Positions 33,262-44,953 of a DNA stretch of 64,000 nt are shown piece after piece. Every line of letters begins with the position of its first letter. Positions within the stretch are counted from its first letter, which is position 1. Origin of the DNA: Aricia agestis. Taxonomy: Eukaryota > Arthropoda > Insecta > Lepidoptera > Lycaenidae. Both the position numbers and the translations under genes were made by a program. The notes below the pieces were generated by a model, which worked only from the letters and a program-made list of their open reading frames with translations, was not told where the DNA came from and ran no database searches. Location: NCBI RefSeq assembly GCF_905147365.1, contig NC_056423.1, forward strand, positions 10,768,501 to 10,832,500. The letters run 5' to 3'.

Positions 33262-33390
33262 ATTTTCAGTTTACATGATTCCAGTCCAGTGAACCAATCC
33301 GGCGCTGAATTTCTACTGAAATAAAGTAAACGGTTACTGGACCAGTAGCAACCAGTCCTGGATTGGAAAAATGTAAACCTGACTTAAAAC
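33262..33390. mobile_element. Inverted-repeat remnant
   Basis: TTTACATGATTCCAGTCCAG at left versus CTGGATTGGAAAAATGTAAA at right. A related piece is at 55770-55845. Confidence 0.5.
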
Positions 33391-33546
33391 AACCCGACCT
33401 GGGTCCTTCCACACGACGTTTTTTTTGCGCGCCGTCGACGCGCGTTTCTGACGCGCCTGTCATCTGCGCGTTTTCATTGCGTTTCGGCAGATAGTAGGTC
33501 TGCCTTAATATGAATCAATTTAGTATTAGTAATTTAGTAATTAGTA

Positions 33547-33678
33547 GGTATAGTCAAGAAAGTGAAGAAATTAAAAAGTGGCAACATCGTAGTGTCATCC
33601 CTTTTTTCTTACATTGATTTGAAAGGGATGACACAACGATGTTGCCACTTTTTAATTTCTTCACTTTCTTGACATACC
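33547..33678. mobile_element. TIR MITE, 132 bp
   Basis: GGTATAGTCAAGAAAGTGAAG at left, CTTCACTTTCTTGACATACC at right; arms extend through AAAAAGTGGCAACATCG to about 55 bp. Confidence 0.82.
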
Positions 33679-33972
33679 ATACATCTAAAATTCTTACATC
33701 TTTTGAGAAACATGACTAATTAGTAATTATTACTGTCATTGCCTTAGATTTTACATCAAAAATTACAGGGACATTAAGAAAGTAGCCGCAGAGATGTTTT
33801 CCCTCAGATACAAGATAAAGTGATCGAATAAGTCGTAGATAATCGAATAGGCAGGGCATCGATTTACGATTAATCGGTTACAGGTTAGCGCCGATTAGAT
33901 TGTAATTAAAGATTAACTATACAGTTAAACGTGAGTTCTGTTTTTAAGAACTCATAATTGTAAGTGGTTTAA

Positions 33973-34206
33973 GGCTAGATAGTGTCGCCGCACACGGGCC
34001 ACGAGCCACAACCACAAAACGCCGCCACTGGCATATTAATTGCTGTAGTTTTCATACATTTTTGACGCCGGTGGCCGCCACATGCGAATTGTTGTGACGT
34101 GTGCGGTGTGGCGGCCACTGCACCGGCGTCAAAAAATGAAAACTACAGGAAATATGCCAGTGGCGGCGTTTTGTGGTTGTGGCCCGAGGCCCGTGTGCGG
34201 GAGCCC
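33973..34206. mobile_element. PIF/Harbinger-like MITE, GC-rich, 234 bp
   Basis: TAA/TTA flanks. CCGCACACGGGCC and its complement near the ends, then CACAACCACAAAACGCCGCC arms and a second inverted pair GACGCCGGTG/CACCGGCGTC. Confidence 0.8.
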
Positions 34207-34263
34207 TTACATATGCAGCGCTCAAACGCGCGGTTTGGCGGCTAATGCTGCATTATAAGCAAA

Positions 34264-34446
34264 CTAGATGACGCCCGCAACTCCGTTGCGCCAAAACGCG
34301 TTTATTGCGTAGGAACCGTACATTTTTCCGGGATAAAAAGTATCCTATGTCCTTTGCCGGGACTCAAAGTATCTCCATACCAAATTTTTTGGGCGTTAAG
34401 AGTGTGACAGACACACTTTCGCATTTTTAAGTAATATTAGTATGGA
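34264..34446 (-). mobile_element. Helitron family D, complete ends
   Basis: A|CTAGATGACGCCCGCAACTCC hairpin; CGTACATTTTTCCGGGATAA; ATTAGTATGGA|T. CTAG and TC ends are intact. Confidence 0.88.
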
Positions 34447-34455
34447 TATAATATA

Positions 34456-34713
34456 CAATGTGTAACAAAAACAAGTGATAATACTTTAGGGTGTGTACGT
34501 GTTCCTTGTAGAGAGTTCACTGTGAAAGTCGCAGCTCTAATAAACAAATTTTTTTTTCACTTTTGTATGGGCAAGGGCCCGAGCGTCAAGGGTTTCCCCA
34601 TACAAAAGTGAAAAAATTTTTTGGTCTTTCAGCACTGCTACTTTCACAGTGAACTCTCTACAAGGAACACGTACACACCCTAAAGTATTATCACTTATTT
34701 TTGTTACACCCTG
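34456..34713. mobile_element. MITE family B, 258 bp
   Basis: TA-flanked CAATGTGTAACAAAA...TTTTTGTTACACCCTG, inserted just beyond the Helitron's end. Confidence 0.85.
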
Positions 34714-35002
34714 TATAGATCTACGCTTTTGTTCGAAAGAAAACCTATGACGAATTAACAACAAAATCTGTCAAATTTTATTCTAACTACTTTTCTCTTA
34801 TTTTGCATACATACCTACCATAGAATTAGATTTAAGTGAGTCTGAATAAATTTATAATAAGGTGACATAATTTCCCGGTTGCGTGACAAAACGGAGTATT
34901 TCATGTCGATTAGCTCCTACAAGATCTAACACTAGTATTTACACTCGTGGGCAGAACCTAGGTAGCCTATCTGTAATTAATTAGTACTTATTTATATAAG
35001 CA

Positions 35003-35210
35003 CTAGATGACGCCCACAACTCCGTTGCCAAAATTCGTTCATCGCATAATCGCGAAAAACACTTTTCCGGAATAAAAAAGTATGCTTTGTCCATTTTAAT
35101 AAAGTCAAAGTATCTCTATAAGTACCAAACTTCAGCAAAATCGGTTTAGCGGTTTGGTCGAGAAGCGGTAACATACAGACAGACTTTCGCATTTAAAATA
35201 TTAGTATGAA
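35003..35210 (-). mobile_element. Helitron family D
   Basis: CTAGATGACGCCCACAACTCC, CAGCAAAATCGGTTTAGCGG, ATTAGTATGAA. The 5' TC is mutated. Confidence 0.82.
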
Positions 35211-35696
35211 TTACATCGCATTCTGAACATCCAACAGTCAATTAAATTAAAAAGTAAACTAAAAAAAGTTTAAAAAAAGAAGCGCGGTAAATTCCAAAAT
35301 GGCGAATTTCAAATGTCAACTGTCACAGCTGTCCTGTATTTTATATTAGGCTCAAATTGTACTTGCATTACGGTGCATTATTAAATAGCAGCTTTCCCGT
35401 GTCAATCTGATTCTTGTTAGCGGAGCGTGTCTGACAGCGATCGATGTTCTTGTCTATGACTTGTCTATGGCTTGTCTGTGGCCGAGCATAGATTATACTA
35501 ATAGTTAGCCCACTTTCAACGAGGTAGGTGTAAAATGGATACTTGTATCGGCAAATCTTCAACATGAATTATTCTGCTTTAATTAAATTAAATGGCTCTA
35601 CCCTATTATTGAATAATGTTTCCTATTTCGCTGCTTCACCTTATATTTGTTACTTTTCTGCAAAATTTAGAGATTTTACTAATGCGCCGAAATTAT
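35211..35696. other. Nothing recognised
   Basis: Short echo GACTTGTCTATGGCTTGTC near 35458. Confidence 0.4.
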
Positions 35697-35827
35697 ATAA
35701 AAAGTATCCTATGTCCTTTCGCGGGACTCAAATAATCTCCTTACCAAATTTCAGCAAAATCGGTTCAGCGGTTTGAGCGTGTAGAGGTAACAGACAGACA
35801 CACTTTCGCATCTATAATATTGATATC
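35697..35827 (-). mobile_element. Helitron family D, 5' half
   Basis: AAAAAGTATCCTATGTCC, AAATTTCAGCAAAATCGG, AGAGGTAACAGACAGACAC. Confidence 0.75.
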
Positions 35828-35925
35828 CACATCCATGACCCAGGAACATTCAAAATTGACCCTTGTTCGAACCCGCTACTTCCGTCTGATGCGCAACATC
35901 TAAGCCACAGAGGTCGTCAAAATTT
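35828..35925 (-). mobile_element. SINE family S1 head fragment
   Basis: CCATGACCCAGGAAC, then B-box complement TTGTTCGAACCC and CTAAGCCACAGAGGTCGTC. It directly abuts a Helitron's 5' end. Confidence 0.7.
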
Positions 35926-36179
35926 AAAACGTTTTAAATGAAAAAGGATTTTATATCTTCATTAATGTCAATAAAAGATAATGGTCTTAAATGATGAATT
36001 TATGTGACTGATAAGAGATAGCATTCATGTTCATGTAAATCCTAATGTAACCTTTAGGTTCCTTTTATATATATTTTTTTTTGGTGCTAATTGATTTTAA
36101 TGGCTTGTGTATAGTTCAAATGTTTAAAAAACGAATTAGATAAAGGTAAACTTGCTTAAATAATAATAAAAAATGTTCC

Positions 36180-36310
36180 ATAAATAGAGTTAACTGTAAA
36201 AATAGCAGTGCTGAAAAATGTAATTTTGACTTCTATATTTCTATGAGAAATGCCCCAGCCTCATGAATTTGCCATAGAATAATTCAAAAAATTTAACTCT
36301 ACAATAATAA
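36180..36310. mobile_element. MITE family B, internal remnant
   Basis: AGAGTTAACTGTAAAAATAGC, CTATGAGAAATGCCCCAGCC, weakly palindromic. Confidence 0.45.
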
Positions 36311-36649
36311 TTATAATCGTAGTGTGATTTTTTTTAAACAATTTTAACTATTTACATCGGGGATATATATACGTGCCAAAATAATAAATAATGAAGGAGC
36401 TGGCGAATAAAACCGGGCAAGTCCACCAGATTGCGGAAGTATATTTTTTTTCGAATCGTCCTCTCTTGAACCATCTGCGTCCTTGTTAATCTTTCCCAAT
36501 CCCTGTTAAAATATTTTCAATCAAAACCGGTTAACAAGGCTTTAAAAAGTCCATTTGCAAACAAAACTGGATTAGTTCAGTAGTAATAGTAGTAGTTGTT
36601 AGCCACTGTGTATTTTTTTTTCTTTTAGCTTTATATTTCCATATAGTTT

Positions 36650-37025
36650 GATACGCTCGCAACTCCTTTGCGCCAAAATTCGTTTATCGAGCGTGAACCG
36701 TACATTTTTCCCGGATATGTACGTGTTCCTTGTAGAGAGTTCAGTGTGAAAGTAGCAGCTCTGAAAGACTAATTTTTTTTTCACTTTTGTATGGGCAAGG
36801 GCCCGAGCGTCACGAGTTTCTGCATACAAAAGTAAAAAGAAACGTTGGTCTTTCAGCGATGCTACTTTCACAGTGAACTCTCTACAAGGAACATGTACAC
36901 ACCCTAAAGTATTATCACTAGTTTTTGTTACACACTGTATATCCTAGGTAGCTTTCCCGGGACTTAAAGTATTTTCATATCAAATTTCAGCAAAATCGGT
37001 TCAGCTGTTTGGATGTTATGAAGTA
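36650..37025 (-). mobile_element. Helitron family D split by MITE B
   Basis: CGCTCGCAACTCCTTTGCG...TTTTTCCCGGATA at left, GGGACTTAAAGTATTTTC...CGGTTCAGCTGTTTGG at right. Confidence 0.78.
36719..36937. mobile_element. MITE family B, left end missing
   Basis: Starts inside the arm at TGTACGTGTTCCTTGTAG and ends TTTTTGTTACACACTG|TA. Confidence 0.8.
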
Positions 37026-37324
37026 TAGTACAGAAAATTCTCGTGTAGATCTTGCGAGAACTAAGAAGTATTTATACGATCTAATAAGTATTTATACACA
37101 CGTCTACATAGTCATTCAATATACATTTTCATACATCAAATTATATGTTTTGTAGAAGTAATATAATTTTACGACCGTCCACAATGACGACTTAACGCCG
37201 ACTGAGTTTAACAACATAATATTACCTCTTTGATTAGCCGTGTCCACTTTTTGTTTATGGTCTTTTAACCCAGAATGTTAAATAGATTTCAGATTTTAAG
37301 GTCATATCGGTGGAAAGAAAACTA
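37026..37324. other. Nothing recognised
   Basis: TAAGTATTTATACGATCT-like echo near 37067-37098. Confidence 0.4.
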
Positions 37325-37484
37325 ACGGCCATTCCCAATATTTGATCTATCTTTGGTTTTGCCCTACTAGAGATAGGAATAGCTCATAATTGACATAAAA
37401 TATATGTCTCTAATGTCTAATGTGAGTTATTCCTATCTCTAGTAAGGCAAAACCAGAGATAGATCAAATATTGGGAACGGCCGT
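37325..37484. mobile_element. TIR MITE, about 160 bp
   Basis: ACGGCCATTCCCAATATTTG at left, CAAATATTGGGAACGGCCGT at right; arms continue AGAGATAGGAATA. Confidence 0.82.
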
Positions 37485-37581
37485 AAGTCGCGATATAATT
37501 CGGCTGGTAATAGCGAAACCCGTTTGTCGAACAGGAACCGCTGCCCTAGCCAAAGTAGTCGTTAAAAACGATTTTCGAGAT

Positions 37582-37735
37582 TAACTATTCCATGTCCTTT
37601 CTAGGGTCTCATAGTCTAAAGAATGTCATCTAAATCGGTACAGCCGTCTCCTCTTCACGCCCAAACCGCTGAAACGATTTTGTTATTTGGTATGGAGATG
37701 CTTTAAACTCGGGAAAAGACATAGGAATTACGATA
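37582..37735. mobile_element. Two back-to-back Helitron D fragments
   Basis: CCATGTCCTTTCTAGGG...CGGTACAGCCGTC (minus) runs into CCTCTTCACGCCCAAACCGC...ACATAGGAATTACGATA (plus). Confidence 0.6.
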
Positions 37736-37743
37736 TATTTATA

Positions 37744-38076
37744 CGTGGGAGAGCCATGCTTCGGCACGAATGGGCCGGCTCGACCGGAGAAATACCACGT
37801 TCTCACAGATAACCGGCGTGAAACAGCGCTTGCGCTGTGTTTCGCCGAGTGAGTGAGTTTACCGGAGGCCCAATCCCCTACCCTATTCCCTTCGCTACCC
37901 TCCCCTATTCCCTTCCCTTCCCATCCCTACCCTCCCCTATTACCCTATTCCCTCTTAAAAGGCCGGCAACGCACGTGCAGCTCTTCTGATGCTGTGAGTG
38001 TCCATGGGCGACGGAAGTTGCTTTCTATCAGGTGACCCGTTTGCTCGTTTGCCCCCTTATTTCATTCAAAAAAAAA
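37744..38076 (+). mobile_element. SINE family A, copy 5, inserted in a Helitron
   Basis: GTGGGAGAGCCATGCTTCGG to CCCCCTTATTTCATTC plus A10. ACGATA occurs on both sides (left 37729-37734, right after the poly(A)), a likely short TSD. The plus-strand Helitron D resumes at 38080-38151. Confidence 0.85.
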
Positions 38077-38151
38077 ACGATACCTTTATCCCGAAAAATG
38101 TACAGTTCCCTCACAATAAACGAATTTTGGCGCCTTAAGTAGCGGGCGATA

Positions 38152-38477
38152 TTTAACAAGTGTTATAAAAAAAATATTTTCTGTTCTAAATATATCAGCA
38201 ATGAAGTGGGGAAAAAAAGTTCTACGTGTGTAATGGACAACCCCAAAGTTAATAAGGTATGTCAAAAAATCGACGTTCAAACATACAAGTTATCAACTTG
38301 AACGGTATCTGACCGAAACGTGTTAAGGAATACCGTTTACAAAACATCGCGCTAATAACATCTTCACAGTTCACACTCGTTGAGAGTATTCCCAAAACGT
38401 TAAATAGCTAAGAGTTTAGACCGAACAAAAGTACAGCTTCCCTATTTAATTTATTTATTAAAAGTTGGTTGGCTAGT
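38152..38477. other. Nothing recognised
   Basis: Ordinary AT-rich sequence. Confidence 0.4.
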
Positions 38478-39137
38478 ACAAAAAAAACCGGTCAGGTGCG
38501 AGTTGGACTCGCCCATAAAGGGTTCCGCGGCAGCACTAAGGTTTATTTTGTAATGAAACTAAAAGGATTTTTATTATTTTTATATTCAGTTGATTTAATG
38601 AAAGTTAAATTATAGTTTACCATTTATGATGTATAAAAAAAACTACTTGTTAGATCTCGTTCAAACCAATTTTCATTGGTTGTTTTTATAGTAATAAAAA
38701 AACATCATATATATTTTTAGACTTATCATGCCCCTACTTTAGAAGTTAGAGGGGGGTTAGAGGGGAGGGGGGACACACACATTTTACCACTTTGAAAGAG
38801 TCTCTCGCGCAAACTATTCAGGTTAGAAAAAAATTATGTTAGAAACGTCAATATGATTTTTGAAGACCTATCCACAGATACTACCCCACACGCAAAGGTT
38901 ATATGAAAAAAAAATTGTTTCAGTTGTACGTCTATGGGGACCCCTAAAATTTTTAATAACTTTTCCATTTTTGTATCAAAGTCTTAATGCGCTTCACAAA
39001 CTACATCTACTTACCAAGTTTCAATAGTATAGCTCTTATAGTTTCGGAGAAAAGTGGCTGTGACATACGGACGGACAGACAGACACGACGAATCTATAAG
39101 GGTTCCGTTTATTTGCCATTTGGCTACGGAACCCTAA
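38478..39137 (+). mobile_element. Repeat family I, longest copy
   Basis: CCGGTCAGGTGCGAGTTGGAC at left (20-nt core), GGACGGACAGACAGACACG tract, then terminal hairpin AGGGTTCCGT...ACGGAACCCTAA. The microsatellite plus terminal hairpin resembles Helentron-associated elements; a LINE tail is the alternative. Confidence 0.65.
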
Positions 39138-39724
39138 CAAACAGTATGTAAGTTTTTTTTTAATTTTCCCACTTCATCCCAACAAATAATAAACAGCATG
39201 ACAACAAAAAATTTAATTAAAACAGCTGTACCCGTTCGAGAGCCATGATGCCATAGACAGGAAAACTTATAACATTTCTCTTTTTGCGTCGTAGGTAAAA
39301 TATTTAAACACAACCTTCTCATACAAAACGTCAAAATATGATTTACAGGGTCACAAAGCTAATTACGCCACTGATAATAATAATTGTAAACTATAAAAAT
39401 ACCTATTCGTAAAAACAACTTGTAACACTATAAAATTATAAACTGTTATTAAGTACTTAGAAATAATTTAATGAAAGTGACCTAAAAACGCATGTGTTAG
39501 GCCTAAACGTTTTAAAAACAAATTATCTTCGCTTTAAACATTATAGATATGCGACTTCCTCTGAATCCTGGAAATAATGGATTAAGTCAGGAAGTGAATA
39601 AAGATATTTTTTTATAGTCTGATTTCTTATTTCAGGTAAAACTGTAAATTGATTTTTAACTTAAAAATAGGACTTGTGGAAATGTTAGGGTACTTTTCTG
39701 GTTACAAAAATTTTAAAAAAATCG
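39138..39724. other. Nothing recognised
   Basis: AT-rich spacer between two family I copies. Confidence 0.4.
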
Positions 39725-40178
39725 GCCAAGTGCGAGTCGGACTCGCGCACGAAGCGTTCCGTACCGTTATAGAGCAAAAATAGGCCAAAAATGTGATTTT
39801 TGTATGGGAGCCCCCTTTACATTTTATTTTTTATTAATATTATTATTAATTATTAAAGAACACATATAATTAAGGCCGGTGTGAAAATCCCAAGTGCTTA
39901 CCTGTTGCCGTTATTGATAACGAGAAAAAAAAGGCAAGAAAAACACGTTTGTTGTATGGGATTAGATATTAATTTTATTTCGTTTTTAGTATTTGTTGTT
40001 ATAGCAGCAAAAGATATACTTACACAATCTGTGAAAATTTCAGAAGTCTAGCTTTAGCGGTTCTTGAGATACAGCCTGGAGACACACAGACGGACGGACG
40101 GACGGACAGACGGACAGAAAACGAAGTCTTAGTAATAGGGTCCCGTTTTTACCCTTTGAGAATGGAACCCTAAAAAGC
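39725..40178 (+). mobile_element. Repeat family I, second copy
   Basis: GGCCAAGTGCGAGTCGGACTC, TTGTATGGGAGCCCCC, GGACGGACGGACGGACAG, GTCCCGTTTT...GGAACCCTAA. Same orientation as the copy about 600 bp to the left. Confidence 0.7.
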
Positions 40179-40468
40179 TTTTTATTTATAAGATTTTTTA
40201 AGCTATTTTATTTACAGTCTTTTTATCCATATCCTTTTTTTGTCTCTAAAGTTTTTGTGCCAATTATATTTTTTTCATGACGACGTTGGGGCTTGATGAT
40301 GATGAACGTACGGTGTGCAGGTGCATGTTGTAATTTACGTTACGTTAGCGGCAGTTAGATCATTGAAAAGCTTATTGTTTCACAATATGTGGACACACGG
40401 GGGAGAAATGGGAACGGATCCGAGAGTTTCGTTAATCAGTTTCAGATGTTTTTTGTACAGGACATCCA

Positions 40469-40612
40469 TACAAGGTGTAACAAAACTAAGTGATATTTCT
40501 TTATGGTGTATATAATATGTATAGACCCTTGAGTTGACTGTGAGAGTTAAAAAAGAGTTACTTTTTCTACTTTGTTTTGGGGAAAATCATGACGCTGGGG
40601 CTCTTTCCCATA
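40469..40612. mobile_element. MITE family B, left half
   Basis: TACAAGGTGTAACAAAACTAAGTG, GTTGACTGTGAGAG, ATCATGACGCTGGGGC. Confidence 0.55.
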
Positions 40613-40720
40613 CAGATTACAAACCACGAAACAAGCCACAATTCTTGTTATTATTTTCATTAGCTTTAGAATAGATTATTTTTAAGAAGATAGCCAAGTA
40701 ATGTTTTTGAATATCTATAA

Positions 40721-40872
40721 TCTATACGTATATATAAAAATGGATTTTCAATTGTGTTAGTAACGCTATAACTTGATAACGGCTGGACCGATTTGGCTAA
40801 TTTTAGTCTTAAAATGATCGTGAAAGTCCAGGCAAGGTTTATAAGTGACACGAAGGTCACCGGGACATCTAG
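40721..40872 (+). mobile_element. Helitron family F, complete, 152 bp
   Basis: A|TCTATACGTATATATAAAAA at 5', GGTCACCGGGACATCTAG|T at 3'. Confidence 0.85.
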
Positions 40873-41264
40873 TTACTTTATACTAAATTAATAATATGGC
40901 TTGAAAATGGACTTCATTATTCAACGCTGCGTTTTCTGAGCAATTTTTCCACCGTATGTTTTCACACCGGTCAGTGTGTTTAGAATGTGTCACATATGCC
41001 AATACACTGGAAAGTACACACTGACTTGAAGGGCGTTCGGATCAGAACTAAAGCCAGTTCGTTGACATTATTAGGACTTTATTTGACCAACATTCGAATT
41101 TAAAAAAGTACATCTGTCAAGTTGACATCTATTATTGGAGTTCCGTATCCAGAGGCTACTGGATATAGTCCAGTAGCTGGATATTACCACTACTAATACT
41201 TTGCTTTCAGTCTGTACCTTAAAATCCTAGCTAGACAGCTTGGTTTCACAAATTGTGTAGTTAA
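40873..41264. other. Nothing recognised
   Basis: Short hairpin GCTACTGGATATAGTCCAGTAGC-type (about 41155-41177). Confidence 0.4.
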
Positions 41265-41605
41265 AAAATAAACATTAATTTCAAAAGTTAGTCTCACTAA
41301 AACTCGAGAACGGCTGAACCGATTTGGCTAATTTTAATCTTCAAATAGGAAGTCCAGGGGGGTGAGCCAAAATCTTTTTGTTTTAGCTTCGTTATAGAAT
41401 CGCCGATGAAAATGTATGCAATTGACATAAGCGTTCGTTAATATGACGTTGACGTTCGACTCGTCTTATGTCAATTCCATACATTTTGATCGGCGATTCT
41501 ATAACGAAGCGAAAACGAAAAAGTTTCGGCTAAATGGCCAGATAAGATTTATATTAGGAAGGTTTATATTTGGAAATGATACGAAGTTCACAAGTCATCA
41601 AGTAC
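41265..41605 (+). mobile_element. Helitron family F split by a palindromic MITE
   Basis: CTCGAGAACGGCTGAACCG...GGAAGTCCAGG at left, GAAGGTTTATATTTGG...ACGAAGTTCAC at right. Confidence 0.65.
41358..41540. mobile_element. Palindromic MITE family G, copy 1
   Basis: GTTTTAGCTTCGTTATAGAATCGCCGATG at left, mirrored by TCGGCGATTCTATAACGAAGC at right (core under 21 nt); centre CGTTCG...GACGTTCGAC. Confidence 0.75.
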
Positions 41606-41629
41606 AAAAAAAACAATATTTATTTATCA

Positions 41630-42013
41630 CTAGCTGTCCCGGCAAACGTTGTTTTGCCATATAAAGTATTTCGCCCATTTTATCAAAATAAATTGAATAG
41701 TTTAAGCGAAAATCATAAAAGTTTATTGTGCGGGAACCGTACATTCTCCGAGACAACAAGTATCCCATGTTCTTTCCCGAGACTCAAAGTATCTCCATAC
41801 CAAAATTCATCAAGATCGATTGAATAGTTTACGCGCAAATCAAAAAGTATATTGTGCAGTAACCGTACATTTCTCCGGGACAAAATGTATACAAGTTTCG
41901 TCTTCGGGACTCATAGAATCTCTGTGCCAAATTTCAGCAAAATCGGTCCAGCCGTTTACGCGTGATGTCGTGAGTTCGTGACCACGCGAAAATGGATTCA
42001 TTTTTATATAGTC
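41630..42013 (-). mobile_element. Helitron family E with an internal 127-bp duplication
   Basis: A|CTAGCTGTCCCGGCAAACG, hairpin GGCAAA/TTTGCC; TTGAATAGTTTAAGCG (41693) recurs as TTGAATAGTTTACGCG (41820). Confidence 0.75.
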
Positions 42014-42287
42014 AAATGCGATTATTCGCCCTTTTCGCGTCGCAATGCGATTCCAAAGTTTCTTTAATCGGAAAGAATATGTGTCCAGCATATTTACCTG
42101 TTTGGACAGTGAAAAGTGAAAACTCCTAAAGTAATCATCATCAGTCACCGTTGTTAAGCATATATTATACACCGTTAATATATTAACACGTCGATGTTAT
42201 GATAAATTATTCGTTAATATTATAATAAGTATGATTTATGTTAACATTAATTCGTTTACATTGCTTATGTAGGCATAATATTGTTAA

Positions 42288-42715
42288 GGGGGCGACTAAC
42301 CCTAAAGTGTCGATGTTATAATTCATTTTTATATTTGAAAATAAGCCACGAATTGTTTCATTTTCTAAAATTAGACACTACATTATATTTCCGAGAATTC
42401 GATCTGAGCAAAAACACGATATCTTAAAATTTTCTCGATAGAACAAAATCACAAAGATGCATCTAATTTTCACGAATTTTTCATTTATTGCCATAACCGT
42501 GCATTGAACTAAGTTAATATTTTAACACATTGTATAAAATTCTATCATTGAGAGATCGACCTAGCAGATTTTTTAATCGTTGAATATTTATCGAATTTGA
42601 GAAAAAACTAATTTGGCGATGAATCCGCGTCGTCCTTTTTCACCTGGCATATGAAAGACGGACGTGAGTGTGAAGAGAGAAGGACGATGTTTGATTTTTG
42701 GGGTTAGTCGCCCTC
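42288..42715. mobile_element. TIR element family K, TTAA-flanked, 428 bp
   Basis: TTAA at 42284-42287 and 42716-42719. TIR GGGGGCGACTAACCC versus GGGGTTAGTCGCCCTC. TTAA targets fit piggyBac-like elements, but the terminal bases are not the usual CCC, so the superfamily is open. Confidence 0.75.
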
Positions 42716-42788
42716 TTAACATAATATTACTTTAGTAATTTTTCAAAGTCAGAGACAATTAAGGTCTAGTAAACAGTCGTAGTAACAA

Positions 42789-42953
42789 GCCATTTAGCCA
42801 AGACGTTCGCCGACAATCGCCGACCAAAATGTATGGAATTGACATTAGATAGAGTCAACGTCTAACGAACGCTTGTCAATTCCATACATTTTTGATCGGC
42901 GATTCTATAACGAAGCGAAAACGAAAAAGTCTTGGCTAGATGGCCTGGTATAA
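42789..42953. mobile_element. Palindromic MITE family G, copy 2
   Basis: GCCATTTAGCCAAGACGTTC at left, CTTGGCTAGATGGCC at right; AATGTATGGAATTGACA and its complement flank a GTCAACG...CGAACGC centre. Confidence 0.78.
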
Positions 42954-43811
42954 TATTGATAACGTATAACTTTAGCAATTTTTCAAAGTCTAGTAAAAAT
43001 ATGTACTTAACCGGACTTTTAAGAGAAAACTTCTTTGATATTTTTTTGTGGATGTTGGTGCTACTCTTCTACAAGTTAGTACATGTAGTAAAGTAGTGAG
43101 TAGTTTACAACTTTATATTACAATGTTTACAATAGTTTGTGCGTTTTATGATGATATGTGTGACACATTATAATTGACAATAGTAGGGAAGTTACCTAAC
43201 AAAAATTAATCGATAGTTTAAAAATATCGAATCACTTCGTGAAGGAATTGCAATCGAAATTATCGATTTCGTACTGACATTTCAGTGGTGCCGGCGATTT
43301 AAGATGGCCGCCCTTTTTATCGATTTGATTTCGATTCAACAGAGTCAATCTCTATTGACATAAGTTCCGTTCCATGCATCTGACATTTTTCAAATGTTTT
43401 CGTAACAATAATTTTACACTCCTATTTCACAGTTAATATTTATAATTTTATATTAATAAGTTAGCATTTAGCAACATTTCATTTTTATTCATTTATAATT
43501 ATAGGAAACATTTGTTTTTGTAGATGGAATATAATTTATTACATTTAGATTTTTTTTTGTTTTTTTCTAAAAAAAACCCGTAGCAAGGAACATGAAAACT
43601 GTCAACCATATCATCTTATAACGCACAAACTATAAGTACTTACTACTTATACTATGCATATAAGTATGTACTATTCTACAGTCGGTGGTAATCGCTTATG
43701 AATTAAAACTATGTACTTATTGTAGTAAACTTCAATGAAGATTTTGATGTAAGACACTTGACAAACTCTACATTAAATTGAAGTTTAGTCATCATTCAAT
43801 ATCTCTGTATA
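42954..43811. other. Nothing firm recognised
   Basis: ATCGAT-rich patch (43208-43330). Confidence 0.4.
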
Positions 43812-43985
43812 TTTTATTGAAATAAGGGGGCAAACGAGCAAACGGGTCACCTGATGGAAAGCAACTACCGTCGCCCATGGACACTCGCAGCATCAGAAGA
43901 GCTCTCTTCAGGTGCGTTGCCGGCCCTTTAAGAGGGAAGGCCTTTTCTTGAAGGTTTGCAGGTCGTATAGGTCCGAAAATACTAC
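43812..43985 (-). mobile_element. SINE family A variant with a different head
   Basis: Same tail (GAAATAAGGGGGCAAACG...GAGGGAA), then CTTGAAGGTTTGCAGGTCGTA and ACTACTGGTGACAG instead of the minisatellite and GC-rich head. Shared with 57393-57580. Confidence 0.75.
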
Positions 43986-44419
43986 TGGTGACAGTTCGTT
44001 CGATAAACATATATATTCATGCAAATAATTCATAAATATTAATTTTATTTAAAAATGGCCCCAAAACAGCCCCAAAGTTAACTTTTAAACTAACTTTCTT
44101 CCTCGCCATGTTATGATAAAATAGCTCAACTGGTAACCAAAATGATATGAATTATGATGATAAACCAAACAATACTCCTAACCTTTTATCGATAAAAACG
44201 CGTGATGATTTATATCGATGTACCCCTCACTATCTTATCGTGGGCTCATCACTATACCCTTGAAAACTCTCCCAGCACTGCACCGATTTGATATTACCGT
44301 GCGTGTGGTGCCAGTGAGAGCGACTTTTAATAACAAAAAATTTTTGGAATGAGGCAAAACAATTTTACATTTTTAGTGTACCTTTACAATTTTAATGGCA
44401 CTGAACTTTTATTATTTAA
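43986..44419. other. Nothing recognised
   Basis: Ordinary AT-rich sequence. Confidence 0.4.
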
Positions 44420-44654
44420 CGAGCTTTTGCCCGCGGCTTCGCTCGCGTTAAAAAGTATTATTATATACAAACTTTCATCTCCTATTTTAACCCCTTGGAG
44501 GTGGAATTGATCAAAATCCTTTCTTAGCGGATGCCTACGACATAACATCTACCTGCATGCCAAATTTCAGCCCGATCCGTCCAGTGGTTTGGGCTGTGCG
44601 TTGATAGATCACTATGTCAATCAGTCAGTCACCTTTGAGTTTTATATATCTAGA
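44420..44654 (-). mobile_element. Helitron family C, CTCG-ended, complete
   Basis: A|CGAGCTTTTGCCCGCGGC at left, CACCTTTGAGTTTTATATAT...GA|T at right. Confidence 0.82.
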
Positions 44655-44691
44655 TACTCGAGAAGATATTAAATTGATCTGTCGTCTACAA

Positions 44692-44749
44692 TTTTTTTTA
44701 TAAATTAGGGGTCAAACGAGCAAACGGGTCACTTGATGGCAAGCAACTA
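44692..44749 (-). mobile_element. SINE family A tail fragment
   Basis: TTTTTTTATAAATTAGGGGTC...CACTTGATGGCAAGCAACTA, cut where the family L element begins. Confidence 0.75.
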
Positions 44750-44750
44750 T

Positions 44751-44951
44751 AGGTCTACCAGAATCTGATGGCAAAAAGTGGGAAAATAAATTGACTCTAG
44801 CACTACCGGGAATAAAACATTTTGATCTTTTTTTTTCTTATAGCGGCTGATTCTGTGTGTTAAACATGCAAATATAAAAATTTATCTAATGTTCAAGGAT
44901 ATTTTTTGAAAATCTGCTGTCAAAAATTGCCATCAGATTCTGGTAGACCTG
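44751..44951. mobile_element. TIR element family L, copy 2, inserted in the SINE tail
   Basis: TAGGTCTACCAGAATCTGATGG at left (20-nt core), CCATCAGATTCTGGTAGACC at right. Confidence 0.82.
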
Positions 44952-44953
44952 TA

